10,567 nucleotides of DNA from an uncultured Alphaproteobacteria bacterium (lineage in GTDB: Bacteria; Pseudomonadota; Alphaproteobacteria; Bin95). Location: assembly GCA_913060845.1 (NCBI GenBank), contig CAJXVF010000034.1, positions 1 through 10,567 of the forward strand. Reading direction: 5' to 3'. The notes under the pieces are model-generated. The model was not told where the DNA came from and ran no database searches. It worked only from the letters and a program-made list of their open reading frames with translations. How positions within the stretch are numbered: position 1 is the stretch's first letter; the number at the start of each line of letters is the position of its first letter. Of this stretch, positions 1-6,736 are shown piece after piece. Made by a program: the position numbers and the translations under genes.

Positions 1-26
1 CAGCGTCAGATGTGTATAAGAGACAG
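1..26 (+). other. Residual Nextera read-1 adapter with Tn5 mosaic end (sequencing artefact)
   Basis: Bases 8-26 read AGATGTGTATAAGAGACAG, the 19-bp Tn5 mosaic end used in Nextera libraries, and bases 1-7 match the last bases of the read-1 tail before it. The same 26 bases occur as a perfect inverted copy at 10533-10558. This is library adapter, not genome. It places an in-frame TAA (17-19) ahead of the first gene, which makes that truncated gene look like a complete ORF. Confidence 0.97.
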
Positions 27-412
27 CATTTCAGGAAATGCGCCGGGCTGAGCGTAAAGCGCTCGGTGAACCGCCGTTTAGCCGCCATGTGACACGAATG
101 TGGCCGAAACGCGCCGACGAAATCCTAGAGTCTGGCGGCTCCATGTACTGGATTATCAAGGGTGTTATGCAGGCGCGCCAGCAGATTCTCGAATTTGAAG
201 AAGTCCGCCATGAGGATGGCATCCGCCGCTGCGGCATCGTCCTGGCACCTGAATTGATACCGGTAGCAGCTCGCCAGATGCGCCCATTCCAGGGCTGGCG
301 GTATTTCGAACAACGCGATGTGCCGCCTGATCTCACCGACATTTCAGGTGATATTGATCCTGCAATGCCGCCTGAAATGTTGGCTGAGCTGAGAGAACTT
401 GGCCTCGTTTAA
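27..412 (+). CDS. DUF1489 family protein, 5'-truncated
   Basis: This is the C-terminal part of a conserved alphaproteobacterial protein of unknown function (DUF1489/COG5458, recognised from memory). Supporting motifs, numbered from the ATG at 38, are RHVTRMWPKRADEIL (residues 16-30), GSMYWIIKGVMQARQ (34-48), EDGIRRC (59-65) and FQGWRYF (84-90), followed by a 'PPEMLAELRELGLV' tail typical of the family end. The ATG at 38 is probably not the true start. The frame stays open leftward through Ala-Phe-Gln-Glu up to the adapter, and family members carry a further N-terminal segment of roughly 15-25 residues, so the start lies outside the contig. The stop TAA (410-412) overlaps the stop of the convergent transporter gene, leaving no room for an intergenic terminator. 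The role is unknown; the cytoplasmic location is inferred from the lack of signal or membrane segments. Confidence 0.85.
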
Positions 413-1362
413 AGCCACTTTCTCCACCACATCAAAAGCAACAAGACCATCGCGAGCAGGCTGCTGAACGCCCAAAATGCATAATAGCCACCGGACCAGC
501 GAAGCTCCGGCATTACGTCGAAATTCATGCCATAGACTGCCGCCAGAAAGTTCAATGGCAGGAAGATCATGCTGACCACCGTCAACCGATTGACGACCTT
601 ATTGGTACGATGGCTGACAATGCCCATATACAAATTCAGCGTTTCAGACAGAACCGTCCGCTCCGTCGCAGCGTCACTGGCAAGGCGTTCAAGCGCCAGC
701 GTTTGGCGATCAAGGAACGGCTGCGTGCTTTCGTTGACGAAGGGTGAGCGCCGGGTAGCAAGCTCGTAAATCGTTTCCCGCGCGCCGACGACGGCATTGC
801 GATAATCCAGCAGCCCACGGGTAAGTTCGGATACCTCAGTCAATATTTCGTCGCCGACATCACCCAGCAGCTTCCGCTGGATATCGTCAACCGCACCAGA
901 CAACCCTGAAAGCGCCGATCGATACCCGCTGATCAGATGGTCCGCAATTTCAAACAGCAGGAACCCGCCAGATCGCGCTGCGCCGTAGAAATCTTCCTCA
1001 TAGCTGGCGCGCATTTGGTCCAGCAGTACGGACGGCTCCGCGTGGATGGTCGCGATAAAGCCTTCGCCCAAAACCACGTGCACGGTGTTCAATTTCAGCT
1101 CTTCGCCAGTAAAAAGCGTCTCGATCAATGCGCAATGAATGCAGTGCCGCCCCAACACAAAGTCGCCAAATGGCGTTGATCGCTGCACCCGTTTCAGCGC
1201 CACCGGATCGACCTCAAGCGGGCCCAAGACATCAGGCGCATCTGCCGGACGCTCAATATCAATCCAGCAATACGCACCCGCCGCAATCGCTGCTGTAATG
1301 CCATCGGGACTAGGCGTCTCGATCCGCTTATCTTCGAAGTGAAAGGCGGCGACAGTTGTCAT
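409..1362 (-). CDS. CorA-type divalent metal ion transporter
   Basis: This is a 317-residue inner-membrane protein of the CorA/ZntB superfamily, whose members form pentameric channels for Mg2+, Co2+ or Zn2+. The length is normal. Residues 1 to about 255 form the soluble cytoplasmic domain, with long helical stretches that would make up the stalk. Two C-terminal transmembrane helices follow, at about 259-276 and 294-312. The first ends in the family signature Tyr277-Gly278-Met279-Asn280, continuing FDVMPEL in the periplasmic loop. The C-terminus is basic (WWRKWL), as expected for a cytoplasmic end. YGMN with a nearby MPEL is seen in both CorA and ZntB branches, so the ion and direction of transport are not certain. 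The ATG start at 1362 has no clear Shine-Dalgarno sequence. The 93-residue gene upstream on the same strand ends 33 bp away, so co-transcription is possible. Confidence 0.9.
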   Translation of the reverse strand: MTTVAAFHFEDKRIETPSPDGITAAIAAGAYCWIDIERPADAPDVLGPLEVDPVALKRVQRSTPFGDFVLGRHCIHCALIETLFTGEELKLNTVHVVLGEGFIATIHAEPSVLLDQMRASYEEDFYGAARSGGFLLFEIADHLISGYRSALSGLSGAVDDIQRKLLGDVGDEILTEVSELTRGLLDYRNAVVGARETIYELATRRSPFVNESTQPFLDRQTLALERLASDAATERTVLSETLNLYMGIVSHRTNKVVNRLTVVSMIFLPLNFLAAVYGMNFDVMPELRWSGGYYAFWAFSSLLAMVLLLLMWWRKWL

Positions 1363-1395
1363 GAGATTAAGTGCATAGGGTCTGGATTATTCCGA

Positions 1396-1677
1396 TCAAG
1401 CCAATGCCTGCACGAGAGATGCCCATTCTGCATTCAGGCTAGCGTCATTCACCGGCTTGCCCGCCCGGTTATACCAATATGCAGCGTTGCGGAGATCACC
1501 CTCAACCCGGTGCAAGTGCGCATGAACCCATGCCGCTTCCGCAGACTTATCATCCTGAACGAGCACATGGGCCGCATCCCATTCGCCATGGGCCGTATGC
1601 CAAAGCGCCTGCACAACAGGCGATGCAGCTACGGGTGGCATATCACTAGCCTTTAATGCTTCGGGCGAGACTAACAT
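1396..1677 (-). CDS. Small conserved protein of unknown function (93 aa)
   Basis: This is a short, soluble, probably helical protein. Its centre (residues about 48-74) reads AAWVHAHLHRVEGDL followed by RNAAYWYNRAGK. That resembles a single tetratricopeptide-like helical pair and matches a small protein family I recall from Alphaproteobacteria; I know no function for it. There is no signal peptide, cysteine motif or membrane helix. I chose the ATG at 1677 (MLVSPEALK). It has an AAGGAA ribosome-binding site nine bases upstream, whereas the longer TTG reading from 1695 would put that site inside the coding sequence. The transporter gene lies 33 bp downstream on the same strand. The 81 bp upstream (1678-1758) separates it from the end of the catabolic operon and probably holds its promoter, though no convincing -35/-10 pair is visible. 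Confidence 0.75.
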   Translation of the reverse strand: MLVSPEALKASDMPPVAASPVVQALWHTAHGEWDAAHVLVQDDKSAEAAWVHAHLHRVEGDLRNAAYWYNRAGKPVNDASLNAEWASLVQALA

Positions 1678-1686
1678 TTCGTGATG

Positions 1687-1692
1687 TTCCTT
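1687..1692 (-). promoter_or_regulatory. Ribosome-binding site AAGGAA for the 93-aa gene
   Basis: On the minus strand AAGGAA lies nine bases before the ATG at 1677. It supports that start over the in-frame TTG at 1695, which would place the site inside the gene. Confidence 0.55.
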
Positions 1693-1758
1693 CAATCAAA
1701 CACGCATAACGCTAGCACTTGGAACCAATGCAATCAATTATGGCCACAGATTTTGCAG

Positions 1759-2622
1759 TCACCCGCCCAAGAAATCCTTGGTCCAACGATCATAGTTCGA
1801 CGATCGTGTGGCGACCTTCACAAGCTCCGCATCTGGCAATCCGCCTAAGTCCTTCGGGTTTGTTCCATCACGAAGCGCTTTCAGGGTCGCATATACAGCC
1901 TGAATGCCGGCCATGATTGGCTGATGGCCCTGCAATGCGATGCGGACGCGGCGGGCTGAGAGGTAGTCTTTGTCCTCGAGCTCTGCCGTGGCGCCGCCAA
2001 GGATCAGCGGTAGGGTCGTGGCGGCTGATATTGCATCCACCTCTGCCCGCGTTTTGGCGCCGACAAAGAACAGCGCATCAACGCCGCATGCCTCATATGC
2101 CTTGGCCCGTTTCACGGCTTCATCGAGGCCTGCAATGGCACAGGCGCTGGTCCGCCCAGCGATCACCAATGCTGGGTCCTGCTTGGCAGCGACGGCGGCT
2201 TTCATCTTGCCAATGCCTTCGGCTAGCGACAGCAGGCGCTGCTTAGCCTCACCGTAGGGCTGCGGCAGGTCCGTGTCCTCGATCGACATGCCAGAGACGC
2301 CAGCGGTTTCCAATTCCTGCACCGTCCGCATAACGCTGAGGGCGTTGCCGTAGCCATGATCTGCGTCAACCATCAACGGAATTTCGGCTGCGCGATTGAT
2401 GCGGAGGCACTGATTGGCGAATTCGGTCAACGTCATGATGATCAGATCAGGATCACCCAGAACCGTCAGCGACCCGGTTGAGCCAGCGAACATGCCAACT
2501 TCAAAGCCAATATCCTGCGCAATACGCGCGGACATGGGGTCATAGACGGAGCCTGGATGGACACATTGGTCCCCATTGACGACGGCACGGAAGGCTTGGC
2601 GGCGGTCTGTCCAACTGGTCAT
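1759..2622 (-). CDS. PEP mutase/isocitrate lyase superfamily enzyme, probable oxaloacetate decarboxylase (PA4872-like)
   Basis: This 287-residue TIM-barrel protein matches the Pseudomonas PA4872 type of oxaloacetate decarboxylase in length and motif order. Visible motifs are SVYDPMSARIA (25-35), the Mg2+-binding DADHGYGN (86-93), SIEDT (113-117), the substrate-binding GRTSA (156-160) and QGH with His233. The last corresponds to the histidine that marks the PA4872 branch. The catalytic-cysteine loop of true isocitrate and methylisocitrate lyases (KKCGH type) is absent: the segment after SIEDT reads DLPQPYGEAK. Cleavage of isocitrate-like substrates is therefore unlikely, and decarboxylation or C-C cleavage of a 2-keto acid fits better. 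Its ATG overlaps the TGA of the upstream hydrolase gene in ATGA (2619-2622), so translation is probably coupled. It is the last gene of the leftward operon. The family is clear; the exact substrate is inferred. Confidence 0.85.
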   Translation of the reverse strand: MTSWTDRRQAFRAVVNGDQCVHPGSVYDPMSARIAQDIGFEVGMFAGSTGSLTVLGDPDLIIMTLTEFANQCLRINRAAEIPLMVDADHGYGNALSVMRTVQELETAGVSGMSIEDTDLPQPYGEAKQRLLSLAEGIGKMKAAVAAKQDPALVIAGRTSACAIAGLDEAVKRAKAYEACGVDALFFVGAKTRAEVDAISAATTLPLILGGATAELEDKDYLSARRVRIALQGHQPIMAGIQAVYATLKALRDGTNPKDLGGLPDAELVKVATRSSNYDRWTKDFLGG

Positions 2623-3425
2623 GCGATGGAGACCTTTGGCGCTACATCGAGGCGGACAGCAATGCCTTCGAGCGAAGGATCAGGTGCGGGGTAATAATCC
2701 AGCACTGCCGGGTCATGGCCGGGAACCACATGATCAATGGAATCGCCCAAGCGGATCAGCTTGGTCCAGCTTTCCATCATATCCGCCATGTTCACCAGGA
2801 TCGGGAATGGCTTCTTTTCAGCAAAGTTCATGTAGAAATGCGTCGCGTCAGACGCAATCATCACATAGCCGCGCTTGGTTTTGACGCGCACCGATTGCAG
2901 CCCCGCTGCATGGCCTGCGCAGAGATGCACGCTGATGCCAGGTGCTAATTGCTTGTCGCCATCGTGGAAATCCACCTGCTCAGCATAGATCTTGCGGACC
3001 ATCTCGCAGACATCGTCCACATGGTACGGCATGCGCAGTGGCGCGTGGCACATGCAGCGGCCCGTCGCCATTTCCATTTCAGCGTCCTGCAAATGCATCC
3101 GTGCATTCTTGAAATCGCCAAACGTGCCTGCATGGTCATAGTGGAGATGCGTGATGATCACGTCTTCGACCTTGCCCGCATCAATGCCTAGCAGTTCCAG
3201 GCCTTCGCGCGGCAGCCGGTCAATTTTACGGCCACGATCCGCCGCGACTTCATGATTGAAGCCGGTGTCGATCACATATGTCCGCTCAGGATTCGTGGCG
3301 ACCCAAATGAAATAGTCGAGATTCTGGCTAAGATCATGGGGATCGCCGCCAATAAAGTTCTCGCTCATCGGCCGGTTCGTCACCGAACCATATTTGATCG
3401 CATAAAGTTCATAGGTGTCATTCAT
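2619..3425 (-). CDS. Metallo-beta-lactamase-fold hydrolase, lactonase-like
   Basis: This 268-residue cytoplasmic MBL-fold enzyme has a full dinuclear metal site: His93-Leu-His95-Tyr-Asp97-His98 (HLHYDHAG), His172 in GHAAG, Asp193 in SDAT and His237 in PGHDP. The arrangement and length resemble the N-acyl-homoserine-lactone lactonase group (AttM/AiiB). The tyrosine three residues after the bridging Asp in AiiA-type enzymes is replaced by His196, so signal degradation should not be assumed. A lactone or ester intermediate of the neighbouring catabolic genes is an equally good substrate. A short Cys-x-Cys-His (124-127) sits in an insert after the first metal motif. The ATG has an AGGAG site (3436-3440, minus strand) that overlaps the stop codon of the upstream hydrolase gene. 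Its own stop overlaps the start of the next gene, so it sits in the middle of a compact operon. Confidence 0.85.
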   Translation of the reverse strand: MNDTYELYAIKYGSVTNRPMSENFIGGDPHDLSQNLDYFIWVATNPERTYVIDTGFNHEVAADRGRKIDRLPREGLELLGIDAGKVEDVIITHLHYDHAGTFGDFKNARMHLQDAEMEMATGRCMCHAPLRMPYHVDDVCEMVRKIYAEQVDFHDGDKQLAPGISVHLCAGHAAGLQSVRVKTKRGYVMIASDATHFYMNFAEKKPFPILVNMADMMESWTKLIRLGDSIDHVVPGHDPAVLDYYPAPDPSLEGIAVRLDVAPKVSIA

Positions 3426-3438
3426 GGCTCAATCGCTC

Positions 3439-4245
3439 CTAGTTTTGGTCCAAAAACATCGGGATGCGCTTAGCGCAAAGGTCCGGCGTTTGGACATGCA
3501 TGAAGTGGCCGGTTTCTAATTCTTCGTAATCCGCACCGGGGATTTTGCTGGCAATGTCTTTCACCATCTCAGGCGGGCGGAGTGGATCATGGGTGCCTGA
3601 TAGGACAAGCGTCTTGGCCTTGATTTTCGGCAGGCTTGGGAACTCGTCCATATCCGCCAGCATGCGGTTGTGGGCGGCAAAGCTGGTTGGATCTTGAGCG
3701 ATCCATTTCTTGCGGTACCATTCATATAGGTCCGCATCCGTCCGCAGGTGATCCGCGAATGAGCGTGCGTGACTGGCTTCACAATAGGGCCGCATGCCGT
3801 CCCGCTCCACGCCCGTCGCTCGCTCCTTCAATCCAGCGGCAGCAGCGGGAGACCCGCCAATGGCTGAGCTGGTGGAAACCAAGCGGCGCACCATTTCCGG
3901 ATATCGCGCCGCAAAGCCGATGACGACACCACCGCCAAGCGCAATGCCTACAACATCGACAGGCGCGCCCCCGCCAAACCCGGTTTCTTTGACGACGCCG
4001 GCAATGTCAGCGCACATCACATCAATATCGAAGTGCCCCCGGACTTTCTCTGACATACCGGCCCCCCGCCAATCGAAGCGCATGGCTGGACGATTGGCGC
4101 AAAGACCGGCTTCAAGAGCGGGGTCCCAGCTCGTCATATCGCCGCCCAGTTCGTGGACCAGCAACAAGGGTGCACCCGCCCCTTCAGCATTGCCAACGTG
4201 CTCATAACGGAACACGGCATTATTGGCTTCGACAAACTGCGTCAT
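3439..4245 (-). CDS. Alpha/beta hydrolase-fold protein with Ala at the nucleophile position
   Basis: This 268-residue member of the alpha/beta hydrolase superfamily resembles the 3-oxoadipate enol-lactonase/RutD-like group. Fold landmarks are HELGG (31-35, oxyanion-hole loop), DWRGAG (58-63), the nucleophile elbow GIALGGG (100-106), Asp220 in SGTHDPLRPP and His247 in ETGHF. The elbow should carry Ser, Asp or Cys at residue 102 but the codon is GCG, Ala. The acid and base of the triad remain. Ala at this position is known in E. coli RutD, so the protein may be active by another mechanism, or bind rather than hydrolyse. The start was set at the ATG at 4245 because GAGGG lies eight bases upstream and MTQFVEANN begins the conserved domain. 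The extra 31 codons up to 4338 would cross the divergent promoter region and overlap the neighbouring gene. It is the first gene of the leftward operon, with the MBL gene 13 bp downstream. Confidence 0.85.
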   Translation of the reverse strand: MTQFVEANNAVFRYEHVGNAEGAGAPLLLVHELGGDMTSWDPALEAGLCANRPAMRFDWRGAGMSEKVRGHFDIDVMCADIAGVVKETGFGGGAPVDVVGIALGGGVVIGFAARYPEMVRRLVSTSSAIGGSPAAAAGLKERATGVERDGMRPYCEASHARSFADHLRTDADLYEWYRKKWIAQDPTSFAAHNRMLADMDEFPSLPKIKAKTLVLSGTHDPLRPPEMVKDIASKIPGADYEELETGHFMHVQTPDLCAKRIPMFLDQN

Positions 4246-4318
4246 TCGGCATTCCCTCAGGCAATTGTTTTGGCCAGTATAAGCAGGTGAATGTTCAAGT
4301 GATAAGAGGGCTGCAAAT
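4246..4318. promoter_or_regulatory. Divergent promoter region between hydrolase operon and GMC dehydrogenase gene
   Basis: This is a 73-bp AT-richer gap between two head-to-head genes. It carries a GAGGG ribosome-binding site for each direction (minus strand 4254-4258, plus strand 4306-4310), each exactly eight bases from its ATG. Promoters for both units must lie here or inside the opposing gene. TATAAG (4278-4283) is a possible -10 element, but I could not pair it with a good -35. No strong operator palindrome is visible. Confidence 0.55.
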
Positions 4319-5947
4319 ATGGGCGAGCGGGAAACCATCGGCGCGTTCGATTACGTCATTGTCGGCGCGGGCACGGCTGGGTGCCTTCTAGCGAATCGTC
4401 TTTCCGCAGACCCGAAGAACCGCGTTCTTTTGCTTGAGGCAGGTGGCAAGGACGATTGGATTTGGATCCACGTCCCCGTGGGCTACCTCTATACCATGAT
4501 GAACCCACGCACCGACTGGCGCTTTCGCACTGTCGAGGAGCCTGGCTTGAATGGTCGCGCACTGGATTATCCCCGTGGCAAAGTGTTGGGCGGGTGCTCC
4601 TCCATCAACGGCATGATCTACATGCGCGGCCAGGCCCGGGACTATGATGGTTGGCGCCAGATGGGTGCCGTCGGCTGGTCCTGGGAGGACGTACTGCCCA
4701 TCTTCCAACAAACGGAAGATTTCCACGCTGGCGCTGATGACATGCATGGCGCAGGCGGTGAATGGCGGGTGGAAGAGCCGCGCCTGTCTTGGGAAATCCT
4801 GGACGCATTTCGTGAAGCCGCGATGCAAGCTGGCATTCCAGCAACAGATGATTTCAATCGTGGCAATAATGAAGGTGTGGGCTATTTCCACGTTAATCAG
4901 CGCAAGGGTGTGCGCTGGAACGCGTCCAAAGCATTCCTCCGGCCCATCAAAAACCGCCCTAATCTGACCGTACTCACCAATGCCCATACGGAACGGCTGG
5001 AGATAACAGAGGGCCGAGCAACCGCCGTGTTGTTCACAGAAGGCGAAGGCGGCGGCGGCAAGCCGAAGCGCGCGGAAGTGACAGGCGAGGCTATCCTGGC
5101 AGCAGGTGCGGTTGGCTCCCCACACTTGCTGCAACTATCCGGCATCGGCTCTGGCGAACACCTTCAGAGCATCGGTGTAGAAACTGTTGCCGATGTCCCG
5201 AATGTTGGCCAAAACCTGCAAGACCATTTGCAAGTCCGGCTCGCCTACAAGGTTGAAGGCGTAAAGACACTGAATGAGCAAGCGAATTCGCTGATCGGAA
5301 AAGCGCAGATGGGCCTGGATTATGCCCTCCGCCGACGCGGCCCGCTGACCATGGCACCGAGCCAGCTTGGCTGTTTTGTCAAATCGGACCCATCCCATGA
5401 AACGCCCAATCTGCAATATCACGTGCAGCCGCTCAGCCTGGAGAAGTTTGGGGAGGATTTGCACCCCTTCCCTGCGTTCACGGCGTCCGTATGCAATCTC
5501 CGGCCAGAAAGCCGGGGTGAGGTGCTAGCGGCCTCCAGTGATTTCCGAGCATCGCCGAATATTCGCCCAAACTACCTATCTGACCCGGCAGACAGATTGG
5601 TCGCCGCCGCCGCCGTCCGCCTGACGCGTCACATCGCGGGCCAGCCTGCTTTGCAGAAGTACAAAGCGGCGGAATTTAAACCCGGCCCGCAAATTGATGG
5701 CGATGAAGAACTGGCAAAAGCCGCCGGCGATATCGCCAGCACGATCTTCCATCCCGTCGGCACGGCACGCATGGGCGAAGACCCGGCTGCACCCGTAGAT
5801 TCGCGTCTGCGCCTAAAAGCCATTCAGGGAGTGCGTGTAGCGGATGCCAGCGTGATGCCGACCATCACATCCGGCAACACCAACAGCCCCACGCTGATGA
5901 TCGCCGAAAAGGGTGCCGCGATGATTTTAGCAGACGCAGCTAGCTAA
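4319..5947 (+). CDS. GMC family FAD-dependent alcohol dehydrogenase (choline dehydrogenase-like)
   Basis: This 542-residue glucose-methanol-choline oxidoreductase oxidises a primary or secondary alcohol while reducing FAD; the natural substrate is unknown. It has the N-terminal dinucleotide fold with VGAGTAG (15-21) and ribose-binding Glu40. The first GMC signature begins at Pro85 (PRGKVLGGCSSIN, through about residue 104) and the second is GAVGSPHLLQLSGIG (263-277). The C-terminal active site carries FHPVGTARMG with His478, and SGNTNSPT with Asn522, the expected catalytic pair. The residue equivalent to the histidine that covalently binds FAD in choline oxidase is Ile96, so FAD should be non-covalent. 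A glycine-rich patch (EGEGGGGKPK, 241-250) looks like a flexible surface loop. No signal peptide is seen, so it is probably cytoplasmic. The start has GAGGG eight bases upstream. The gene is transcribed divergently from the hydrolase operon, which suggests shared control, and its last 8 bp overlap the convergent DUF1289 gene. Confidence 0.93.
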   Translation: MGERETIGAFDYVIVGAGTAGCLLANRLSADPKNRVLLLEAGGKDDWIWIHVPVGYLYTMMNPRTDWRFRTVEEPGLNGRALDYPRGKVLGGCSSINGMIYMRGQARDYDGWRQMGAVGWSWEDVLPIFQQTEDFHAGADDMHGAGGEWRVEEPRLSWEILDAFREAAMQAGIPATDDFNRGNNEGVGYFHVNQRKGVRWNASKAFLRPIKNRPNLTVLTNAHTERLEITEGRATAVLFTEGEGGGGKPKRAEVTGEAILAAGAVGSPHLLQLSGIGSGEHLQSIGVETVADVPNVGQNLQDHLQVRLAYKVEGVKTLNEQANSLIGKAQMGLDYALRRRGPLTMAPSQLGCFVKSDPSHETPNLQYHVQPLSLEKFGEDLHPFPAFTASVCNLRPESRGEVLAASSDFRASPNIRPNYLSDPADRLVAAAAVRLTRHIAGQPALQKYKAAEFKPGPQIDGDEELAKAAGDIASTIFHPVGTARMGEDPAAPVDSRLRLKAIQGVRVADASVMPTITSGNTNSPTLMIAEKGAAMILADAAS

Positions 5948-6182
5948 CATCCGGCGCAGATGCACCTTCTGTGAACTGTACTTTCCGCGCTGGTAGTTCA
6001 TTCATGACACCTGCGCGCTCTTCAGCCGTAAACCTGCTCCACCGGGCGATTTCCTTCAGCGTCCGGTAGCAGCCCGTGCATTGGCGCGTCGCAGGGTCCA
6101 CCAAGCAGACAGAGACGCAAGGGCTCTGGATGCGGGGTAATCCAGCAATCGTGTCTGAACCAGTGCTATTTGCAGAAGCCAT
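5940..6182 (-). CDS. DUF1289 domain small cysteine-motif protein
   Basis: This 80-residue protein carries four cysteines spaced CX3C-X8-CX2C (Cys22, Cys26, Cys35, Cys38) in the context SPCVSVCLVD...CTGCYRTLKEIARW, followed by AEER. This is the DUF1289 family pattern, found widely in Proteobacteria. The cysteines suggest a bound metal or Fe-S cluster, but the function is not established. The length is typical. The ATG at 6182 has AAGGA ten bases upstream. The gene converges on the GMC dehydrogenase and overlaps its 3' end by 8 bp, and it diverges from the MaoC-like gene. It is probably a general cellular gene that happens to lie between catabolic units, rather than part of the pathway. Confidence 0.9.
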   Translation of the reverse strand: MASANSTGSDTIAGLPRIQSPCVSVCLVDPATRQCTGCYRTLKEIARWSRFTAEERAGVMNELPARKVQFTEGASAPDVS

Positions 6183-6258
6183 GGGCTCGGCGTCCTTTTC
6201 GAATGATCGGCGATAGGGCTACACTCTCCGCCAGATCATCGCAATCGGAGCGCCCCCT
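6183..6258. promoter_or_regulatory. Divergent promoter region with an imperfect dyad
   Basis: This 76-bp gap between the DUF1289 gene and the MaoC-like gene should hold promoters for both directions. It contains an inverted repeat with arms 6200-6212 (CGAATGATCGGCG) and 6229-6241 (CGCCAGATCATCG). Twelve pairs can form if one base bulges in each arm, around a 16-nt loop. GGAG (6247-6250) eight bases before the ATG is a plausible ribosome-binding site for the rightward gene. No convincing -35/-10 pair was found. Confidence 0.4.
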
Positions 6259-6732
6259 ATGGCGGATACAGAATACGAAGAACTTGGCCACGGTTTCTTT
6301 TGGCAGGATATGCCAGTCGGACGAAAATTCCGCACCATTGGGCGGACATTGTTTGAGTCCGACCTGATGTCTTTTATTGGCGTCACAGGTATGCAGGAAT
6401 TGCTATTCAACAACCTGGAATATATCGAAAACGAGTCGCCCACCGGCAAGCGCATTGTGCCCGCAGCATTGGTCCTTTCTATCGCTGAAGGTCTTGTCAT
6501 GCAGAGCACCCTGCAGAAAACAGGGTTCGCATTCCTGGGCATGGAATTGGACGTTAAAGGTGCCACGCTCGTTGGCGATACGCTCCAGGTGGATATGGAA
6601 GTGATCGAAAGCCGGGCCGCCAGCAAAGGCGACCGTGGCCTTGTCCGCACCCGTAATTCCGTCATCACTCAAAACGGAGACTGTGTGCTCGAGTACACGC
6701 CGCTTCGATTAATGAAGGGCCGAGAGAGCTAA
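6259..6732 (+). CDS. MaoC-like hot-dog domain protein lacking the hydratase dyad
   Basis: This 157-residue protein has the layout of a single-domain MaoC/(R)-enoyl-CoA hydratase. It opens with an FFWQDMPVGRKF segment (13-24), then GRTLFESDLMSFIGVTG (28-44), KRIVPAALVLSIAEGL (64-79), a GDTL turn (106-109) and a C-terminal strand ending VLEYTPLRLM. In catalytic members the segment after the TG reads like D-x-N-P-x-H, which supplies the Asp/His dyad. Here it is TGMQELLFNN (43-52), so both are absent. The fold probably still binds an acyl-thioester or a similar ligand, but hydration in the usual way is unlikely. It opens the rightward gene run, and the next gene starts only 4 bp after its stop, so the two are almost certainly co-transcribed. 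The family assignment is firm; the function is open. Confidence 0.8.
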   Translation: MADTEYEELGHGFFWQDMPVGRKFRTIGRTLFESDLMSFIGVTGMQELLFNNLEYIENESPTGKRIVPAALVLSIAEGLVMQSTLQKTGFAFLGMELDVKGATLVGDTLQVDMEVIESRAASKGDRGLVRTRNSVITQNGDCVLEYTPLRLMKGRES

Positions 6733-6736
6733 TTTG

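Noticed and set aside
1715..1731. Short dyad GCACTTGGAACCAATGC after the PEP-mutase-fold gene as a terminator
   Set aside because: The loop is only about two bases, the stem has a bulge, and there is no T-tract on the minus strand, so a terminator cannot be supported.
2619..3425. Naming the MBL protein an AHL quorum-quenching lactonase
   Set aside because: The metal motifs fit, but the active-site Tyr of AiiA is replaced and the operon context is metabolic, so the substrate cannot be assigned.
4246..4338. Longer start for the alpha/beta hydrolase (299 residues from 4338)
   Set aside because: It would cross the divergent promoter region and overlap the start of the GMC gene. The added residues do not look like a domain or signal peptide, and the ATG at 4245 has a good GAGGG site.
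4388..5134. 248-residue reading frame on the minus strand inside the GMC gene
   Set aside because: It lies wholly antisense to a well-recognised GMC dehydrogenase, lacks any family motif and has a composition typical of a shadow frame.
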